NCBI GenBank assembly: GCA_016931995.1
Contig: JAFGDS010000105.1
Coordinates: 1 to 41,689 of the forward strand
Length of the DNA: 41,689 nucleotides
DNA from: Pirellulales bacterium
GTDB lineage: Bacteria; Planctomycetota; Planctomycetia; Pirellulales; Thermoguttaceae
Reading direction: 5' to 3'
The translations under genes and the position numbers were made by a program. The stretch's first letter is position 1, and every line of letters starts with the position of its first letter. Shown piece by piece: positions 24,289 through 32,375 of the stretch. The notes under the pieces were generated by a model, which made no database searches, was not told the DNA's origin, and saw only the letters and a program-made list of their open reading frames with translations.

Positions 24289-25557
24289 CTACCCCGGGAT
24301 CGACTCGGCTTGGATCAACTCCTCGAACGTCTGCCGCCGGCGGACGAGCCGGGCGCGGCCGTCGAGCAGGAGCACCTCGGCGGCCATGGGCTTCGAGTTG
24401 TAGTTCGAGCCCATCGCCGCGCCGTACGCCCCCGCGCACTCGATCACCAGCAGTTCGCCCACGGCGGCCTCGGGCAGCCGCCGCGGGACGACGTATCCGC
24501 CCTCTTCCTGCGTGAACACGTCGCCCGACTCGCACAGCGGCCCGCCCACGATCACGTCGTGCTCCGGGCGGTTCGCGTTGCCGTCGCCGGGCACGATCGA
24601 CATGGGATGGTAGGCCCCGTAGAGGATCGGCCTGGCCAGATTGTTGAACCCGGCGTCCACCAGGTAAAAAAGCCGATCGCCCTGCCGCTTGACCGCGCGG
24701 ATCTCGGTGACGAGATAACCGCACTCGGCCACGAGATACCGGCCCGGCTCGACCTCCAGGCGCACGGCGTGCCCAAACGACTGCTCCAGGCGCTTCCGCG
24801 TCGCGTCCCAAAGCGCGTGGTACGCCGCCAGATCGACGTACGACTCGCCCGATTGATAGGGGATGGGCAATCCGCCGCCGGCGCTAACCGAGTGGATGCC
24901 CGGCCCGGCCTCGAGAGCCGCCCGCTCCATGGCCTGACACACCTGGGCGAGGTGGTCCATGTCCGCGCCCGAGCCGATGTGCATGTGCAGGCCGGTCACG
25001 TCCAGTCCGTGCTTCTTCGCCCGGGCGAGACACGCGCCCAGCTCGGCGTGCCAGATGCCGTGCTTCGACTGGTCTCCGCCGGTGTTCGTCTTGCGGCTGT
25101 GCCCATGGCCAAAGCCGGGGTTGATCCGCAGCGTGATTGCCCGGCCGGAAGCGAGCCGGCCGTACTGGTCGATCATGTCGGGCGAGCCGCAGTTGACGTG
25201 AACGCCCTCGCGGACGACCAGGTCGAGCGACGCGGCGTCGAAGACGTCGGCGGTGAAGACGATCGGTGGCGGCGTGCCCCGGGCCGCGTAGCCCGCCGCC
25301 ATGGCCCGGCGGATCTCGAACGCGCTGACCGTATCAACCAGCCCGCCCAAGCGGCGGATCCGATCGAGCACGGCCAGATTCGAGCACGCCTTCACCGCGT
25401 ATCGCACGACGTCGAACGCGGCCAGATCGGCCATGCGCCGGGCGATCACCGCCGCGTCGTACACGAACGTCGGCGTGCCGAACTCGCTGGCCAGCTTGGC
25501 CACGCTCGCGCCGGCGATCTCGGTCCGGATGGTGGGATAGGTCGGAGCAGTCGGCAT
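24289..25557 (-). CDS. lysA: diaminopimelate decarboxylase
   Basis: The 422-residue PLP enzyme converts meso-diaminopimelate to lysine. It is a fold-III decarboxylase: PLP-binding Lys56 in VRYAVKACSN, GSPDMIDQYG, HMHIGSG, the phosphate loop SVSAGGGLPIP, EPGRYLVAE, and the substrate-site Cys in GGPLCESGDVF. C-terminal GAYGAAMGSNYNSKP completes the active site. Length and motifs match bacterial LysA. The product supplies lysine and drains the peptidoglycan precursor pool. It appears to be a single-gene unit; repeat DNA flanks both ends. Confidence 0.96.
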   Translation of the reverse strand: MPTAPTYPTIRTEIAGASVAKLASEFGTPTFVYDAAVIARRMADLAAFDVVRYAVKACSNLAVLDRIRRLGGLVDTVSAFEIRRAMAAGYAARGTPPPIVFTADVFDAASLDLVVREGVHVNCGSPDMIDQYGRLASGRAITLRINPGFGHGHSRKTNTGGDQSKHGIWHAELGACLARAKKHGLDVTGLHMHIGSGADMDHLAQVCQAMERAALEAGPGIHSVSAGGGLPIPYQSGESYVDLAAYHALWDATRKRLEQSFGHAVRLEVEPGRYLVAECGYLVTEIRAVKRQGDRLFYLVDAGFNNLARPILYGAYHPMSIVPGDGNANRPEHDVIVGGPLCESGDVFTQEEGGYVVPRRLPEAAVGELLVIECAGAYGAAMGSNYNSKPMAAEVLLLDGRARLVRRRQTFEELIQAESIPG

Positions 25558-25655
25558 GGGGTTCTTGACTTTCGGAAGTGTGGCTGACCTTATCGGTGGC
25601 GCCCGCGGAAGACTCTATGATACGCGCGAACCGGCGTCTGGAAAAGGCATCAAAA

Positions 25656-26023
25656 AGGTTCATCCGACAGAAGGGTGCGCCGCTACAAGTTTCGCCGCCG
25701 GTGCGGCTGCGCCGCAGGATTTTTTGAGGCATGGCTCCGGTGTCCAATGGGGACGGGAGCGACACGGCTGCCGAGTGCCACTGGCTCTGCCAGTGCGCCC
25801 TTGGCACTGGGCCAATGACGCGTAATCCATAGCCCCGTCCCCACGCAGACTGGCAAAGCCAGTGGCACACGCACAGAGCCTGATTCCGTTTCTCTGCGCA
25901 TCCCAAGAGTACGAGCAATCGCCGTCCCGTCACAAGCCCCCATTGGACACCGGAGTCATGCCTCGGAAAATCCCGGGGGTGCGGGGGCAGAGCCCCCGGA
26001 GATTCTTGTGTCGGATGAACCAA
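25656..26023. repeat. large composite inverted repeat with a nested REPIN
   Basis: GGTTCATCCGACAGAAG near 25656 and GATTTTTTGAGGCATGGCTC/CCGGTGTCCAATGG at 25722-25751 are mirrored by CCATTGGACACCGG...ATGCCTCGGAAAATC at about 25942-25976 and TGTGTCGGATGAACC near 26009-26023. Between the arms sits a CACTGGC-family pair (25775-25796 and 25848-25867). The left arm lacks the GGGGGCAGAGCCCCC block seen in the right arm and at 17040. The structure fills the 540-base gap; no gene is supported there. Confidence 0.7.
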
Positions 26024-26066
26024 AAAACAACGCGGCGCCGTCCGACCCGGGTCGAACGGCGCCGCG
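26020..26066 (-). terminator. intrinsic terminator of the secreted-protein gene
   Basis: Reading the minus strand, GCGGCGCCGT (26065-26056) pairs with ACGGCGCCGC (26041-26032) around a further CGACCCGGGTCG stem, followed by GTTGTTTTTTGG. It lies 33 bases after the stop at 26099. Confidence 0.85.
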
Positions 26067-26098
26067 AGAAACGGTCGGAATAGGACCGCCGCGGGGCG

Positions 26099-27808
26099 TC
26101 AATTGCCCGGCGGGGGAACCATCATCGTCGCCATGCCGGCCATCTGACCGAGCACGCCGAGGATTCCCTTGTCGATCTCCAGCCGGGTCCGGGCGCCGTT
26201 CTCCACCGGCATCGACGTCACGGTGGCGCCGCTGGTGTTGCCGACCTGGGCCAGGGTCATCGCGACCGTCTGGGCCGCTTGCTTCACCTTCGGCTCGTCC
26301 GCCATCGTGGCGATAAACTGCGCCACGGGCAGCGCCGCCACCGTCATGCGCATCGGCGGCACTTCCTTGTCGGCCAGCGACTTCGACTGGTCGATGGCCG
26401 CCTTCAACTTGGCCAACGCCTCCGGACCGATTCCCATGTAAACGCTCTTGGCGTCCGTCCCAATCACCACGTTGAGCGTCTCGCCGACGCATTGAACGAT
26501 CTTCTCGCGATTGTCCATCTCCGCCGGAATGGGAATCGCCAGCGTGTGCAGGGCGACGCCGTCGTGCGTTTCGGCGTCCAGCTTGATCGCCTCCGACAGC
26601 TCGGGACTCTCGGCCATGGCCGTCGTGGCCAGCTCGCGGATCACCTTATCCAGCTTTGTTCCGTCGGCCACGCCGGCGCCAAACACCGCGGTGACCGCGC
26701 CGGGATTGAGGAACGCGCAGCCGCCCGCGTCCGCCTCGCCCCCCTTGATCGTCTCCTCCAAAACGCCCATCACGTCGCCGATCAACTGCTTGGCCTTGTC
26801 GGCCTCCTCGGCCGGCAGGTCCTGCTTGTCCAGCTCCTTCTGGATCTTCAACCGGCCGTTTTGGAGGTTGTTCAACGCGTCGGTGATCGCCCGGGGGCTG
26901 AGCTTCTGCACGGTCACCACCGTCAAGGCCGCCTCGGGCAGGGCAAATCCGGCGAAGCGCGACTTGCCGGGCACGGCCATCGCCAGTTCGTCGGCCGTCT
27001 TCGAGCCCGCCTTGGCCGAAACCTCGACGTCCAGATAGGCCGACTCCGTCTTGTCGTCCACGGCCAAGCCGAGCACCACGGTCTCCAGATCGTTGAACAT
27101 CGTCCGCGTCTGGTCGACCATCTGCTGCGTGAGCTTCTTGCGAACGGCGTATTCCTCGTCCGTCTCCTCATCGCCCCGGACCAAACCCATCTGCGCGCCC
27201 GTCTCGAACTGCGCCACGACCATCTGCTTGAGCATCGGCGGAATGTTGCCCATGTGGATCGAAGCGGCCAGGTCGTATCGTTTCTCCACGCCGCCCAGCA
27301 GGGCCAGCGGATCGGCCGACACGCCGGCCAGATGCTCCGCCTTCATCGCCACGAAGGCCCAATCGCCCTGTTGCTTGATAAACGCGGTGGGCCCCCCGCC
27401 CCCGCCGACGCGCGTCACGCCGTTGCCCGCGTCCTCGCTGGGCATGCCCGCCCCCTCGAACAATCCCAACAACTGCTTGAGGTCGGTCACCGGGATGAAG
27501 GCATAGGCCGAAACCATCGTCATCGGGTCGGGCGTCACCGCCAAACCCCAGGGCCGCTTCGGATCCACGCCAACCAGGCCCTGACCCTTGGTGGGCCCCT
27601 GAAGCATCGCCTCGGCCACCTTCGACAGGTCGGCCGTGCCGCCGAGCTTGCCGATCGTGTTGATGTCGGACATCAGCGCGTCGTAGCCCGAAAACGAAAT
27701 CGTGACCATCGGCTTCGCGTCCTGGGCAACGGCCGGCGCCGCCACGCAGGAAATCAGCCCGGCCCATGCCGCGACGACAATCGCCGCCGTGAACAACGTC
27801 TTCTTCAC
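26099..27808 (-). CDS. secreted protein, paralogue of the gene at 28332-30011
   Basis: The 569-residue protein has a Sec signal peptide (KKTLFTAAIVVAAWAGLISC, then AAPAVAQ) and a long soluble mature part without membrane segments. I do not recognise a named domain. It shares order and motifs with the next gene: SGYDALMSDINTIGKL versus AGYDAWLADVELLGKV, FIPVTDLKQLLGLF versus YVPVTSLAELISVL, FAGFALPEAALT versus FAGFKLPEAALT, and VQCVGETLNVVIG versus VQLVGETLDVVVG. The pair is therefore a tandem duplication, well diverged. GTG 27808 has GGAG 8 bases upstream. A strong terminator follows. An envelope or periplasmic role is likely; function is unknown. Confidence 0.85.
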   Translation of the reverse strand: MKKTLFTAAIVVAAWAGLISCVAAPAVAQDAKPMVTISFSGYDALMSDINTIGKLGGTADLSKVAEAMLQGPTKGQGLVGVDPKRPWGLAVTPDPMTMVSAYAFIPVTDLKQLLGLFEGAGMPSEDAGNGVTRVGGGGGPTAFIKQQGDWAFVAMKAEHLAGVSADPLALLGGVEKRYDLAASIHMGNIPPMLKQMVVAQFETGAQMGLVRGDEETDEEYAVRKKLTQQMVDQTRTMFNDLETVVLGLAVDDKTESAYLDVEVSAKAGSKTADELAMAVPGKSRFAGFALPEAALTVVTVQKLSPRAITDALNNLQNGRLKIQKELDKQDLPAEEADKAKQLIGDVMGVLEETIKGGEADAGGCAFLNPGAVTAVFGAGVADGTKLDKVIRELATTAMAESPELSEAIKLDAETHDGVALHTLAIPIPAEMDNREKIVQCVGETLNVVIGTDAKSVYMGIGPEALAKLKAAIDQSKSLADKEVPPMRMTVAALPVAQFIATMADEPKVKQAAQTVAMTLAQVGNTSGATVTSMPVENGARTRLEIDKGILGVLGQMAGMATMMVPPPGN

Positions 27809-27945
27809 AGTCGAGTCTCCTTGTCTTGTTGTCTTGCTTGCATGTCGAAACAAACGTGAACCGTTACCGCCCACCATGATAGCGGCGCCGCGCGCCGGGT
27901 GCCACCGGCGACGCCGCCCCTCCGGGTCGGGGGCAAGGGACGAGG

Positions 27946-28279
27946 TGGGTGCCAGGCCACGCTTGCGTGGCCATGCGGGGCGTTCCCGCAATAAATGCCC
28001 ACGGCAAGCGTGGGTATGGCATCCAACGCAACATCCATTAATACCCCCCCGATAGAGCGAGCACGGCAACGGTGAGCCTGCCCGCCGTCGCCGTGCGTTC
28101 GCGTTACGACAAACGATCCCGCTCCGTCAGTGTACCACGCAGGGACATCCCCTGCCGGCGGGTTCTCCTTGCGTGCCACCGGCTCCGCCAGTGCGGTTCC
28201 TTAGCGTGCCACTGGCTCCGCCAGTGCCAATTCCTTGCATTGCCGAGGGGGCCCCACCCACTGGCAGAGCCAGTGGCAC
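27946..28279. repeat. repeat cluster between the secreted paralogues
   Basis: Two related palindromes (GGCCACGCTTGCGTGGCC near 27954 and CCCACGGCAAGCGTGGG near 27998) are followed by three CACTGGC-family copies at 28173-28194, 28206-28227 and about 28258-28279, the last inverted. They occupy most of the 520-base gap, which holds no supported gene; the promoter of the 26099-27808 gene must also lie here. Confidence 0.8.
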
Positions 28280-28331
28280 TCGCTGCAATCGTGCAATGCA
28301 ACAATTGCATTTTTGCCATGGCCCGGTCGCG

Positions 28332-30011
28332 TCACCCGCCGGCTCCGCGGGCGGCCGTGGCCCCGAGGGCCTTCAGCAGCCCCGCCTCCGCCTCGACGCG
28401 GACGCGAACGCCCTGGGGAATCGTCCCCACCGTGAGGGTGATATGGTCCTCGTCGCCCGACGCGCTTTTCAGAATCGCGGCCAGCGCCACCGCCATGGGC
28501 CGGTCCTTCGGCTCGCCCACCTGGCTGACGAAGTCGGCCACGGCGCCCAAGGCCACGGACCACGTCACCGGCGGCACGGCGCAGTCCAGGTTCTCCTTCG
28601 AGGCCGTGATCGCCCGCTGGAGCGTTTCCATGGCGTCCTTGCCGGCGGCCAGGTACACGTTCTCCTTGCCCACGCCGACGACCACGTCGAGCGTCTCGCC
28701 CACGAGCTGGACCACCTTCGCGCGGTTTTTCGCGTCGGGCTCGATGGGGATCTTGATCGTGTGCAGACGAACGCCCTCGCATTGCCCCGCGTCGAATTGG
28801 ATCCACTGGCCGACCTTGGGGTGATCCTTTTCGGCCGCCTCGGCCACGAAGCGGACAAGGTGCTCCAGCTTCGTCCCGTTGCCGACGTACTGCGCGCCGA
28901 GCACCGTCATCGGCGGCCCGGCAACCACGGTGAACGCCCCGTCCACCCGATCGCCGCGGAGCATTTCGCGAACCACGTCCAGTAGGCCCGTGGCCAGATG
29001 CTTCTCGTTCTCCTTCTTCTCGGCGGGCTGGGCCTTGCGCTCGATTTCCTCCACGGCCTTGGTCTGGACCGCGTCGACCAATTCGACCAGTTCGGCCGAC
29101 TCCGCCGCCGAGAGCTTGCCCGCCCAGTTGCCCGTCAAGGCCGCCTCGGGCAGCTTGAAACCCGCGAACTGCGTCGTGGCGTCGCCCAGCCGGGCCATCT
29201 GCCGCGCGGTGGGCGTGCCGGGCTTCGCCGTGGCGGATACGTCAAGGAGCATCTTCTCCGAGGCCGCGTCCAGCGACCAACCGACTGTCACGTCCTCGAG
29301 ATCCGCCGCCACGGCGACCACCGCCTCGGCCAACCGCTCGGTGACCCGCTTGCGGACGGAGTAATCCAGGTCGCTTTCGCCGGGACGACGCTGGAGATCC
29401 CGCTGGGTGTTCTTCCGCAACTCGACCTTGAACTTCTCGCGAGCCGCGACCGGCACGTCCTTGACGAGCACGCGCAGCGCCAGGTCGTATTGCCCCGCCA
29501 GTTCGGCCAGAAGCGCCGCCGGCGCGGCCGGCGCCTCGGCGAGCCGCTCCGCCCGATCGGCGACCACCGCCCAGCCGTCCCGCTCCGTCGCGAAGAGCGT
29601 CTTGTCGTGGGTCGGAATCCGCCACACGCCCTGCGACTCCTCGGCAATGTCCGGCCGAAACTTCTTCAGCACGGAGATCAACTCGGCCAGACTCGTCACC
29701 GGCACGTAGCCGTAACCGATCACCCGCTGGCCGTCGGGCAGCAGGATGGCCCCGACCGGCCGCGTCTTGTCCAGGCCGGCCAGCCCACGGCTGCCGGTCA
29801 CCAGCTTGAGCATGGCCTCGATTCCCTTGGCCAGGTCCGGGTTGTCGGACACCTTGCCCAATAGCTCCACGTCGGCAAGCCACGCGTCGTAGCCGGCCCA
29901 ACACGCCACCGCCACCGGCGGCGCCGTCGCGGCCGTGCCCTCGGCCGCGGCCGCAATGGGCGCCGCCGTCACGGCCACAAGCATCAGCGGAAACACAAGT
30001 CGTTTCATCAT
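28332..30011 (-). CDS. secreted protein, paralogue of the gene at 26099-27808
   Basis: The 559-residue protein begins with a Sec signal peptide (MMKRLVFPLMLVAVTAAPIA, cleavage near AAAAEG). The mature region aligns by eye along its whole length with the neighbouring secreted protein, including the GYD, VPVTSL, GWAVVADRAERL, FAGFKLPEAAL and VQLVGETLDVVVG blocks. No catalytic motif or cysteine-rich binding site is visible. AGGAGG lies 8 bases before the start at 30011. The two copies have diverged strongly, so the duplication is old. Likely periplasmic or surface; function unknown. Confidence 0.86.
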   Translation of the reverse strand: MMKRLVFPLMLVAVTAAPIAAAAEGTAATAPPVAVACWAGYDAWLADVELLGKVSDNPDLAKGIEAMLKLVTGSRGLAGLDKTRPVGAILLPDGQRVIGYGYVPVTSLAELISVLKKFRPDIAEESQGVWRIPTHDKTLFATERDGWAVVADRAERLAEAPAAPAALLAELAGQYDLALRVLVKDVPVAAREKFKVELRKNTQRDLQRRPGESDLDYSVRKRVTERLAEAVVAVAADLEDVTVGWSLDAASEKMLLDVSATAKPGTPTARQMARLGDATTQFAGFKLPEAALTGNWAGKLSAAESAELVELVDAVQTKAVEEIERKAQPAEKKENEKHLATGLLDVVREMLRGDRVDGAFTVVAGPPMTVLGAQYVGNGTKLEHLVRFVAEAAEKDHPKVGQWIQFDAGQCEGVRLHTIKIPIEPDAKNRAKVVQLVGETLDVVVGVGKENVYLAAGKDAMETLQRAITASKENLDCAVPPVTWSVALGAVADFVSQVGEPKDRPMAVALAAILKSASGDEDHITLTVGTIPQGVRVRVEAEAGLLKALGATAARGAGG

Positions 30012-30329
30012 CACACAATCCTCCTTACCAAACGGCCCAATGGGATAGTATAAGCGTCCCCGGCGGACGGCGGGGGGATGGCAGTAAGGTAGGTGCGCCG
30101 CCGCCAGAGACGCCTTCCTGGGGGGGTAGAAGATGCGCCTATTGCCCTCTGCCCAGGCTATTCGTCCGGCGCGAGAAGATCTTGGACCCGAGGGGAGAAA
30201 ATCGCCCGTTTGACGCAACCTCCCGCCCGCCAAGATCTTGCGGCCAGCCGTGGAAAACCTCCCTTGAGATTCCGGGAGAGATCCTGCGAGCGGAGCCCCT
30301 TTTCGTGCTTTTGGGACTGTACTGAATTT

Positions 30330-30383
30330 TGTGGCACGGGTTTCCAGCCCGTGAAGAAACACGGCCAAGATGGCCGTGCCACA
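30330..30383. repeat. REPIN-like pair, GTGGCACGG family
   Basis: TGTGGCACGGGTTTCCAGCC (30330 onward) faces an inverted partner ending GGCCGTGCCACA at 30383. Each arm contains its own hairpin. It abuts the 5' edge of the gene remnant at 30388-30666. Confidence 0.8.
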
Positions 30384-30387
30384 TTGA

Positions 30388-30666
30388 TTGACACGACATT
30401 TCGTACAGCCCCACAAGCGGGGTCTGGGCCAGTTTCAATTCGCCTACACGCAGGGCCAGATCGACTACCGGCTTGGCCAGCGGGACGGCAAGCCCGCCGT
30501 GGAGTTCTCCTGGGACGGGTCCGCTGACATGGACGCGGCCCAGGGACGTGGCTGGCTGGTGCTCGATGGCGATGAACTCAAGGGCATGTTCTACTTGCAC
30601 CTTGGGGACGAATCGGGCATCGTGTTGAGGCGAGCCAAGGAAACCGCGAAGAAGCGGAAGAAGTAG
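30388..30666 (+). pseudogene. probable 3' remnant of a gene, truncated by a repeat
   Basis: The frame encodes a coherent C-terminal-looking piece (about 85 residues) with alternating strands: FQFAYTQGQIDYRLGQRDG, AVEFSWDGSADMDAAQG, GWLVLDGDELKGMFYLHLGD, ending in a basic ETAKKRKK tail. There is no convincing start: the frame opens at a TTG directly beside the GTGGCACGG repeat pair. The simplest reading is that the front of a gene was lost when the repeat inserted or recombined. The composition is protein-like, but I cannot name the family. A short intact gene with a rare start is the alternative. Confidence 0.45.
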
Positions 30667-30669
30667 GCA

Positions 30670-30882
30670 ATGATATGGCCCGGATGTGAGCATCTGAAGC
30701 TGGGCAAGTCGTCGGCGTTCGTCAAGCGGGACTTGCGGCTGTTGCCGTTGACGGATGCCAAGTTCGAGGCGGATTTCTTCCTTGACCGTGGGGTCTCGAC
30801 CGCGCGCCGCGAGGTAAGGAAGACCTCGAACGTCCCTTCCCGGCGAGAAGAAGGACTTCTACTGACGTACCGATGGCTCTGA
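30670..30882 (+). CDS. doubtful 70-codon open frame
   Basis: ATG 30670 lies three bases after the preceding remnant's stop and encodes 70 residues (MIWPGCEHLKLGKSSAFVKR...). No motif is recognised and there is no clear ribosome site. It may be part of the same decayed locus. The rest of 30012-31021 holds repeats (30330-30383, 30933-30996) and nothing else I can support. Confidence 0.2.
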   Translation: MIWPGCEHLKLGKSSAFVKRDLRLLPLTDAKFEADFFLDRGVSTARREVRKTSNVPSRREEGLLLTYRWL

Positions 30883-30932
30883 TGTCGTGTGCATCCGATG
30901 CCCCCCTGATTATGAGGACTTGGAGCCGTCGA

Positions 30933-30996
30933 GTGCCACTGGCTTTGCCAGTGCAAGTGTCATGCCGCATCACGGCACTGGCGGAGCCCGTGGCAC
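30933..30996. repeat. REPIN-like pair, CACTGGC-GCCAGTG family
   Basis: Forward arm 30933-30954 and inverted arm 30975-30996, 25 bases before the end of the minus-strand TIGR03009 gene. Confidence 0.88.
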
Positions 30997-31021
30997 GCGC
31001 GAGGTGTACTCGCTCCTAGAA

Positions 31022-31933
31022 TTACCGCATCGCCCCGGGCGTCGGCGGGGCCGCGGTTTGGGCGGTGGCGGGGCGCTCGACAATCTTCTCCCAGCCGAAC
31101 GGCGTGTGCGAGTTCGCCTTGAACGGGTCGCCCGTGAGGAATTGCAGCGGATTGGCGTGGTTCAGCACCATCTTCTCGAACGTGTAGACGGTGCGGTTCT
31201 TCCGGTTCGGATCGTGCAGTTGCACGGCCTTGGGCAGGACGGTCTTGGCGTCAAGGATCATTTCGGCCCGGCAGAAGTTGGCCGCGTCGCGCGGATGACG
31301 CGGATACGCCTGAAGCCAGACTTCCGTCTCTCGCTTATCCTCCGGCGGCGCGACGGCGCGGATCCAATACCGCTTCTTGAGTTCTTCGGCCTTTGCCCCA
31401 AAGAGAAACGGCAGCGGACCGTCCTTGATCGCCTGGCCCTGCATGGCGGGGTCCAAGGGGTATTCCGTCCGCTTCTTGGCCGTGTAGTCGAACTGGAAGA
31501 TCGACTCGCCGTCGCAGATCCATAACTCCTCCCGCGGACCATCGACGCGGAAGTAGCCTTGGTCCGGGTTCTTGTACTTCAGCGTGCCCGTGTCCTTGTA
31601 CCGCGGCGCGTCCGGCGGGCCGAACACCGGGTCGTACTCGTACCGGGTGAAGGGCGTCTCGAAGGTTTTGATCCCATTGCTGCGGGCTTCCCACGCCGCC
31701 AGCCAGCGATCCACGTAGGCCTGTTGCTGGGCGTTGAGCACGAACGGCGGCTGGGCGAACGCCTGCGGGGCTGGTTGCTGGACCGTCGGCTGTGGGCCCA
31801 TCGGCTGCGCCGCGGGACCCGCCGGCCGGGCTGGGCCCGCCCCGGCACGCCAAGGCTGATCCTGCCCACACACCCCCGCCGCCAGCAGGAGCACGCAGAT
31901 GATCGCCGCCGTCAGAACACCAAGTCGCGCCAT
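31022..31933 (-). CDS. TIGR03009-type secreted planctomycete protein
   Basis: The 303-residue protein has a Sec signal peptide (MARLGVLTAAIICVLLLAAG, cleavage after VCG), a Pro/Gln/Ala-rich stretch to about residue 60, then a domain I recognise as TIGR03009, a planctomycete family: PFVLNAQQQAYVDRWLAAWE, then KTFETPFTRYEYDPVFG, GYFRVDGPREELWICDGESI, and RAEMILDAKTVLPKAVQLHD. The fold looks like LolA/outer-membrane-lipoprotein carriers, where each strand ends in polar residues; function is unproven. GGGAGG lies about 8 bases before ATG 31933. The frame upstream is open but not signal-like. It is the only gene in its unit. Confidence 0.88.
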   Translation of the reverse strand: MARLGVLTAAIICVLLLAAGVCGQDQPWRAGAGPARPAGPAAQPMGPQPTVQQPAPQAFAQPPFVLNAQQQAYVDRWLAAWEARSNGIKTFETPFTRYEYDPVFGPPDAPRYKDTGTLKYKNPDQGYFRVDGPREELWICDGESIFQFDYTAKKRTEYPLDPAMQGQAIKDGPLPFLFGAKAEELKKRYWIRAVAPPEDKRETEVWLQAYPRHPRDAANFCRAEMILDAKTVLPKAVQLHDPNRKNRTVYTFEKMVLNHANPLQFLTGDPFKANSHTPFGWEKIVERPATAQTAAPPTPGAMR

Positions 31934-32160
31934 GATGGGTTCCCTCCCAGTGGGGATGGTCCCGGTCCTCCGATGACGAAGGTGGGACAGTCCCTTCATT
32001 GATCCGTCAATAGTCCCGAGGCCGCCGATTTTAGCAGACCGCGGCCTTTGGTCCCAAGGTCGATTTGCCCGCACTGTAGGGGGAACCCAAAACGCTCTTG
32101 ACCCTTCGGACCGGTTCGACCAGGATGGTTTGGCCGCCGGTTGTGTACGGCGGTGATTTT

Positions 32161-32337
32161 TGTAGGAGGCGACTTCCGTCGCCGACAGGCCCGTGTCTCG
32201 GTCGGCGACGGGAGTCGCCTCCTACAGTGCGGGGTGAGTGCCACTGGCTCCGCCAGTGCCTTTCCAAGACGAGAACAACGACGCACTGGCGGAGCCAGTG
32301 GCACTCGGCGCCGCATGGCCACGCAAGCGTGGCCATG
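32161..32337. repeat. cluster of three palindromic repeat families before the GT4 gene
   Basis: An AGGAGGCGACTCC-family pair spans 32161-32226 (26-base arms, one mismatch), a CACTGGC-family pair has arms at 32238-32259 and 32283-32304, and a perfect palindrome CATGGCCACGC-AA-GCGTGGCCATG occupies 32314-32337. They fill 32161-32337 of the 441-base gap 31934-32375; the rest shows no gene. Confidence 0.88.
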
Positions 32338-32375
32338 GCACCCGACACGCAGTGTCTCACGAAGAGGATTTCCCC

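Noticed and set aside
32238-32375. Upstream start of the GT4 protein (PLAPPV...)
   Set aside because: The added peptide is encoded by palindromic repeats, while GTG 32376 has a ribosome site and the family N-terminus.
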